Source: RGIG2041 sp045578865 (lineage in GTDB: Bacteria; Bacillota; Clostridia; UBA1381; UMGS1253). From it: a stretch of 46,074 bases of DNA. The stretch lies in contig JAZNLB010000015.1 in assembly GCA_045578865.1 (NCBI GenBank), forward strand, positions 1-46,074, in the 5' to 3' direction. Shown here in pieces: positions 41,488 through 46,074 of this stretch. Each line of letters starts with the position of its first letter. Position 1 is the first letter of the stretch. The position numbers were made by a program, and so were the translations under genes. The notes below the pieces were generated by a model. It worked only from the letters and a program-made list of their open reading frames with translations. It was not told the origin of the DNA and ran no database searches.

Positions 41488-42723
41488 GTGCAGGTGGAGA
41501 ACACAACCTTAGATTTTATTTATTTATTTCGTTGTGCCCTGCACGGCACAACCCCGTCCAAAGCCGGCTATGATTTAGAAAAAATCAAAAAACTGGCAGA
41601 CCAACACAATGCCTGGCCGCTCATTTTTCTGCCGCTCAAAGAGGCATACGGCGACGAAGACCCATGCGAAAACTGGCATGAGTATCGCAGCAGTTTCTTC
41701 TATCTTTGTGTCAAAAACATGCAACGCATGTACGGATTGCGTAAAATCCTGTCCGCCTTTGACAAGGCCAGCATCCCCTATGCAATTTTAAAAGGCGAAT
41801 CCTTGGCATCCCTGTATCCGCATCCGGAATGTCGTATTTCATCGGATATTGATTTATATGTTGCGCCCGAGGATGAAAGCCGCGCCGTAGATATCTTGCT
41901 TTCCCGCGGCGTAGAGGTCAAGCCGCGCATACCGCACGGACATCATCGCAACTGCAAAAGCAAAGTCTGCGGCAAAATCGAGTTGCACATTCAATGGCAA
42001 GGCGATTTACAAAATGATATATTGTATAATGGCAAACTGAAATCCACCGAAAACTTTATGCAAATGCAAACCGAAGCATTGGGCAGTTTTTACACGCTTG
42101 GCGTAAACGATGGGCTTTATATGCATTTTGCACATCTGACAACACATTTTGTTGCCGGTGGATTTGGCATTCGCCTCGTTTCGGATTTGCTTTTATATAT
42201 TAGAAAACATAAAAATGTAATTCATTGGGATAATTTCAACGCTTTTTTGAGCAAACTGGGATATACCATGTTTTTCAACGCTTTACTCTGTCTTGGTATA
42301 AAATATCTCGGTTTTGAAACTTCAGATTTTCCACAATGCAACTGCGAAGAAGATACCGTGGATTTACTGATGGAGGACTGCATCAGCGGCGGTGCATTCG
42401 GGCACGCAGAGGCAGGCCGCTTTGGCACTCACGAAGTTGTTTTGTCCTCTCGCGCAAAGGATTTTGACTCCTATACATCACAATATCAAGCTCAAAGCAA
42501 CAAAAGCAAATTAAGTTTTTCTGTAAACAATATAAAAAATTTATACAACTATGTCCGCAAGAATACCTGGCTTTTACCCGTTGCTTATCTGCACCACATT
42601 GGCTTCATTGCAGGCAAGGCAACACAAAAATTATTTAAAAAGCAAAAAAAGCAACCTGCGCCAATGCACGAAAATGCACAAAAACGCATACTGCTTTTAG
42701 AAAAACTGGAAATCAAAAAATGA
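41488..42723 (+). CDS. Nucleotidyltransferase-family protein (NTP_transf_5-like)
   Basis: The 411-residue protein matches the uncharacterised nucleotidyltransferase group that precedes or accompanies polysaccharide genes. The catalytic segment reads IPYAILKGESLASLYPHP, then CRISSDIDLYV (about residues 96-125), where Ser-Asp-Ile-Asp supplies the two metal-binding aspartates; KIELHIQW carries a likely third acidic residue. The substrate is unknown. The start is GTG at 41488 just after AAAGGAGG, or GTG at 41494. It is 10 bases downstream of the carboxypeptidase gene and convergent with the UDP-FucNAc genes, which hints at surface-polymer work but proves nothing. Confidence 0.75.
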   Translation: MQVENTTLDFIYLFRCALHGTTPSKAGYDLEKIKKLADQHNAWPLIFLPLKEAYGDEDPCENWHEYRSSFFYLCVKNMQRMYGLRKILSAFDKASIPYAILKGESLASLYPHPECRISSDIDLYVAPEDESRAVDILLSRGVEVKPRIPHGHHRNCKSKVCGKIELHIQWQGDLQNDILYNGKLKSTENFMQMQTEALGSFYTLGVNDGLYMHFAHLTTHFVAGGFGIRLVSDLLLYIRKHKNVIHWDNFNAFLSKLGYTMFFNALLCLGIKYLGFETSDFPQCNCEEDTVDLLMEDCISGGAFGHAEAGRFGTHEVVLSSRAKDFDSYTSQYQAQSNKSKLSFSVNNIKNLYNYVRKNTWLLPVAYLHHIGFIAGKATQKLFKKQKKQPAPMHENAQKRILLLEKLEIKK

Positions 42724-42746
42724 TGGACAATAGTCCATCATTTTTT
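42715..42746. terminator. Bidirectional terminator between the nucleotidyltransferase and fnlC
   Basis: A perfect 14-bp stem (42715-42728 with 42733-42746), loop AATA, with A- and T-rich feet. It contains the nucleotidyltransferase stop codon and touches the last codon of the opposing gene. Confidence 0.92.
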
Positions 42747-43888
42747 TAATATTTTCTCCAAACCATGCGGTCCACAATACCGGTGTAACTTTGAATAATC
42801 TTTACCACCTTTGTAGAAACATTTTCATCTACATAATCCGGCGTCGGAATACCAAGTTCACAATTTTCATTCATAGCAACTGCCGTTTCTACAGCCTGCA
42901 GCACTTGCTTTTTCGTAATGCCGGCCAAAATGAAATTGCCCTTGTCCAATGCCTCCGGTCTTTCCGTGCTTGTGCGAATACATACCGCCGGAATCGGATT
43001 GCCGACCGACAAAAAGAAGCTACTCTCCTCCGGAAGCGTACCACTGTCAGACACTACGCAAAAAGCATTCATCTGCAGATGATTATAGTCATGGAATCCA
43101 AGCGGCTGATGTGCAATCACACGATCATCAAACTTAAAATTCCTCTGCTCAATAAACTTCTTGCTTCGCGGATGACACGAATACAGAATCGGCATATCGT
43201 ACTTTTCCGCCAATGCATTGATTGCATTCATCAAACTAAAGAAATTCTCTTCGGAATCAATGTTTTCTTCACGGTGGGCAGAAAGCAAGATGTATTTTCC
43301 CGCCTGCAGACCGAGTGTGTCTAAAATTTTACTTGCTCGAATAGCATCTAAATTCTTATGCAAAACCTCCGCCATCGGCGAACCAACTACATATGTGCGC
43401 TCTTTTGCAACACTCGACGCATTCAAATAACGGCGCGCATGCTCGCTATAACACAAATTCACATCCGATATAATGTCGACAATACGACGGTTGGTTTCCT
43501 CCGGTAAACATTCATCAAAGCAACGGTTTCCGGCTTCCATATGAAATATTGGAATATGTAGTCTTTTAGCTCCAATAACCGAAAGACAGGAATTCGTATC
43601 TCCAAGCACAAAAACTGCATCCGGCTTTTCTTGGACCATAAGTGCATAAGATTTCGCAATAATATTGCCCATCGTCTCGCCCAGATCGGCGCCAACTGCA
43701 TCCAAATAAAAATCCGGCGCACGCAATCCCAAGTCATCAAAAAACACCTGGTTTAAAGTGTAATCCCAATTCTGACCGGTGTGCACCAGAATCTGATTAA
43801 AGTATCTGTCACACGCCTTAATGCACTCACTCAAACGAATAATTTCCGGACGCGTACCTACAATGGTCATCACTTTTAATTTTTCCAT
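42746..43888 (-). CDS. fnlC: UDP-N-acetylglucosamine 2-epimerase family enzyme (CapG/FnlC type)
   Basis: The 380-residue protein has the family start KVMTIVGTRPEIIRLSE, HTGQNWDY, VLGDTNSCL, FHMEAGNRCFDECLPEETNRRIVD, SAHREENID and SDSGTLPEES. On sequence alone it could be a UDP-GlcNAc 2-epimerase (WecB/MnaA). Its position behind CapF- and CapE-type genes points to the last step of UDP-N-acetyl-L-fucosamine synthesis, epimerising C2 of the talose intermediate. The ATG at 43888 follows GGAGG at nine bases. Confidence 0.88.
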   Translation of the reverse strand: MEKLKVMTIVGTRPEIIRLSECIKACDRYFNQILVHTGQNWDYTLNQVFFDDLGLRAPDFYLDAVGADLGETMGNIIAKSYALMVQEKPDAVFVLGDTNSCLSVIGAKRLHIPIFHMEAGNRCFDECLPEETNRRIVDIISDVNLCYSEHARRYLNASSVAKERTYVVGSPMAEVLHKNLDAIRASKILDTLGLQAGKYILLSAHREENIDSEENFFSLMNAINALAEKYDMPILYSCHPRSKKFIEQRNFKFDDRVIAHQPLGFHDYNHLQMNAFCVVSDSGTLPEESSFFLSVGNPIPAVCIRTSTERPEALDKGNFILAGITKKQVLQAVETAVAMNENCELGIPTPDYVDENVSTKVVKIIQSYTGIVDRMVWRKY

Positions 43889-43909
43889 AATTGCAATCCT
43901 CCAAACCAA

Positions 43910-45052
43910 TTAAACCTCTAAAAAATATGTGTCCGGTCTTTCAGGGACAAAACACTCATTGCACCACATCACCGTCACCATGTCTGTATCGCCCAGATTT
44001 TCTATGTTGTGTGTATATCCGCACGGAATATCCACAACCTCAAGTTTGTCTCCGCTCACATAATATTCAATAATATCATCTGCATCTATCTTGCGAAAAC
44101 GAATAACCCCCTTGCCCGAAACTACCAAAAACTTCTCATTCTTTGTATGATGCCAATGGTTTCCCTTTACAACACCGGGCTTGGACACATTCACAGAAAC
44201 TTGTCCCCGTTCCTGCGTACGGATAAATTCCGTAAAAGAACCGCGTGCATCCACATTCATTTTTAAAGGATAGGCAAACGCATCCTCCGGCAGATAAGAA
44301 AGATAGGTGCTATACAGTTTCTTCTCAAATCCTTCTTCAAAATTAGGCACCTGTTTACTTGTGCGGCTTTCTTTAAAGGACTCTATCAACTCTGCAATCC
44401 GACCGAGCGTTACCGTATGCACCGTCGGTACATATGCATACGCTTCCTGCATATGCGCCTTCCCTTGCAAAGCTAAAAGCATTTCAGAGACCAAATCATC
44501 GATATAGACCAAGTTAAGCGTCACCGATGGGTCATTGACTTGAATCGGCAACCCATGCGCCACATTGTGACAAAATGTTGCAATTACGCTGTTATAGTTC
44601 GGCCTGCACCATTTGCCAAACAAATTCGGAAACCGATACACAAGCACTTTAGCGCCCGTTCGTTTAGCATAATCAAACATCAAATCTTCACCGGCTTTTT
44701 TGCTTCTGCCGTACGGATTATCTAGTGCTGCTTGTATAGAAGACGAAATCATGACCGGACAAGTATTTTTGTACTGTTCCAGTTTTTCAAGCAACACAGA
44801 AGTAAAACCAAAATTACCCTCCATAAATTCCGCTTCTGTTTCCGGACGGTTTACGCCAGCAAGATGAAACACAAAATCCGCTTCTTTGCAGCACATATCC
44901 AAAAGCGTCGCTTCCGTATCAACATCATATTCAAAAATTTCCAAATCACTGTCAATCGCCGTAGTTTTGTCCTTGCCGTCCCTGATATTCTTTAAGGTTG
45001 CAACAAGATTTTTTCCGACAAATCCCTTGGCACCGGTAACTAGAATTTTCAT
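43910..45052 (-). CDS. fnlB: CapF/FnlB-type bifunctional epimerase-reductase
   Basis: CapF converts the 4-keto product of CapE toward UDP-N-acetyl-L-talosamine by C3 epimerisation and NADPH-dependent reduction. The 380-residue protein joins an N-terminal short-chain dehydrogenase domain (MKILVTGAKGFVGKNL, HLAGVNRPE, SSSIQAALDNPYGRSKKAGED with the Tyr-x-x-x-Lys pair) to a C-terminal cupin (KGNHWHHTKNEKFLVVSGKGVI, about residue 300 on). That fusion is diagnostic of CapF/WbjC. Its ATG follows the upstream stop directly (TAAATG). Confidence 0.93.
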   Translation of the reverse strand: MKILVTGAKGFVGKNLVATLKNIRDGKDKTTAIDSDLEIFEYDVDTEATLLDMCCKEADFVFHLAGVNRPETEAEFMEGNFGFTSVLLEKLEQYKNTCPVMISSSIQAALDNPYGRSKKAGEDLMFDYAKRTGAKVLVYRFPNLFGKWCRPNYNSVIATFCHNVAHGLPIQVNDPSVTLNLVYIDDLVSEMLLALQGKAHMQEAYAYVPTVHTVTLGRIAELIESFKESRTSKQVPNFEEGFEKKLYSTYLSYLPEDAFAYPLKMNVDARGSFTEFIRTQERGQVSVNVSKPGVVKGNHWHHTKNEKFLVVSGKGVIRFRKIDADDIIEYYVSGDKLEVVDIPCGYTHNIENLGDTDMVTVMWCNECFVPERPDTYFLEV

Positions 45053-46074
45053 TTATTTGGCCTCCCAGACCGCAATTTCATCACGGATGTATTGCAAAGT
45101 CAAAAGTTTTTGCTTAACTTCCTCAACCGTCAAAAGTGCGGTGTTATTGGAATTAAACTCCGTAAGCGGATTGCGCTCCACATCACCCGTTTTAAAATAT
45201 TTATCGTAATTTAAATCACGCTTATCCGCCGGCACACGATAAAAATCGCCCATGTCGATTGCACCAGCGCATTCTTCATTGGTCAAAAGTGTTTCGTACA
45301 TTTTCTCACCGTGGCGAATACCGATGACCTTGATTTCATTATCAGCTTTAAACAATTCTTTTACCGCCTGAGCAAGCACCTCAATCGTGCAAGCCGGCGC
45401 TTTTTGCACCATAATGTCGCCGCTTGCCGCATTAGCAAATGCAAACAACACAAGCTCCACTGCCTCTTCCAGACTCATGATAAAGCGTGTCATATTCGGC
45501 TCGGTTACCGTCAGCGGTTGTCCTGCTTTAATCTGGTCGATAAACAGCGGGATAACACTGCCGCGCGAGCACATAACATTGCCGTAACGCGTACAGCAAA
45601 TGAGTGTCTTTTCCGGGTCAACCGTTCGAGACTTCGCTACAACAACCTTTTCCATCATTGCTTTACTTGTACCCATGGCATTCACCGGGTACGCAGCCTT
45701 GTCCGTTGAAAGACATATAACCTTGCTTACGCCTGCCTCAATGGCTGCATTAAGCACATTATCCGTACCGAGCACATTTGTTTTCACCGCTTCTACCGGG
45801 AAAAACTCACACGAAGGCACTTGCTTTAATGCCGCCGCATGAAAAATATAATCTACACCATGCATCGCATTTTTCACGCTCGCCAAATCGCGCACATCAC
45901 CAATGTAGAACTTAATTTTGCTGCTCGCTTCCGGATATTTCACCTGATAATCGTGGCGCATATCGTCCTGCTTTTTCTCATCGCGGGAAAATATGCGGAT
46001 TTCGCCGATATCCGTTGTTAAGAAGTGTTTCAGTACAGTATTACCAAACGAACCGGTACCACCGGTGATCATTA
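45053..46074 (-). CDS. fnlA: CapE/FnlA-type UDP-GlcNAc 4,6-dehydratase/5-epimerase, 5' end missing
   Basis: CapE starts the UDP-N-acetyl-L-fucosamine pathway. The visible 339 residues start at ITGGTGSFGN, the Rossmann glycine motif that normally lies about ten residues from the N-terminus, so the true start is beyond the window; the Met at 46072 is probably internal. SRDEKKQDDMR, HAAALKQVPSCEFFPVEAVKTNVLG, STDKAAYPVNAMGTSKAMMEK (catalytic Met-x-x-x-Lys in place of Tyr) and the C-terminal LTEFNSNN are all typical. FlaA1/PseB enzymes are related but the two genes downstream make the FucNAc assignment the better one. Confidence 0.9.
   Translation of the reverse strand, partial: MITGGTGSFGNTVLKHFLTTDIGEIRIFSRDEKKQDDMRHDYQVKYPEASSKIKFYIGDVRDLASVKNAMHGVDYIFHAAALKQVPSCEFFPVEAVKTNVLGTDNVLNAAIEAGVSKVICLSTDKAAYPVNAMGTSKAMMEKVVVAKSRTVDPEKTLICCTRYGNVMCSRGSVIPLFIDQIKAGQPLTVTEPNMTRFIMSLEEAVELVLFAFANAASGDIMVQKAPACTIEVLAQAVKELFKADNEIKVIGIRHGEKMYETLLTNEECAGAIDMGDFYRVPADKRDLNYDKYFKTGDVERNPLTEFNSNNTALLTVEEVKQKLLTLQYIRDEIAVWEAK

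Overview
This looks like a contig from an anaerobic Bacillota (Firmicutes), most likely Clostridia-like. The evidence is the heat-shock order hrcA-grpE-dnaK-dnaJ behind a perfect CIRCE operator, the order miaB-ylbF-mutS-mutL-miaA, the alr-ndoAI-ndoA toxin-antitoxin order, strong AGGAGG ribosome binding sites with TTGACA/TATAAT promoters, and a rubrerythrin. I cannot place it below class level. Almost everything is on the minus strand; only purine nucleoside phosphorylase, a 57-aa protein, a penicillin-binding carboxypeptidase and a nucleotidyltransferase are on the plus strand. No prophage, insertion-sequence transposase, CRISPR array, rRNA or tRNA gene was seen.

Layout by position. 1-1153: the contig edge. 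A gene for a repeated treble-clef zinc protein (DUF4379 type) is cut off by what I recognise as an MGI/DNBSEQ sequencing adapter (95-178), flanked by two copies of the same 94 bases; its apparent stop codon is artificial. 1300-2196: pspC, then two abutting TTAA-bounded foldback elements (1517-1793 and 1790-2070) with long inverted termini; the second has termini shaped like a tRNA T-arm. A third, 49-bp relative lies between comEC and holA (36345-36393). 2197-5027: pnp, rpsO and rpmE. 5120-9911: tsaE-tsaB-rpiB-nusB-xseA-xseB-ispA-yuiD-like, mostly overlapping and behind one promoter. 10016-14725: the heat-shock operon. 14753-26806: murD, three consecutive M42 aminopeptidases, miaB, ylbF, mutS, mutL and miaA. 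26858-31314: DUF6106-like gene, nnr and alr, then a MazEF module with its own promoter and operator-like repeat, then a secreted protein of unknown function. 31463-33916: rubrerythrin, a Sfp-type phosphopantetheinyl transferase, punA and a TSCPD protein. 33981-35307: infC-rpmI-rplT with an attenuator-like leader and a probable AUC start for infC. 35304-39766: holA, comEC and a secreted NlpC/P60 hydrolase. 39793-42746: small protein, dacF-like carboxypeptidase, nucleotidyltransferase. 42746-46074: the three-gene UDP-N-acetyl-L-fucosamine pathway, running off the window end.

The core genes work together as translation and tRNA modification (rpsO, rpmE, infC, rpmI, rplT, tsaB, tsaE, miaA, miaB), RNA turnover (pnp), mismatch repair and replication (mutS, mutL, holA, xseAB), protein folding (hrcA operon), and wall and surface synthesis (murD, alr, dacF-like, NlpC/P60, fnlABC). 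The biologically most unusual material is the set of TTAA-bounded foldback elements. The most important practical point is the adapter at the left edge.
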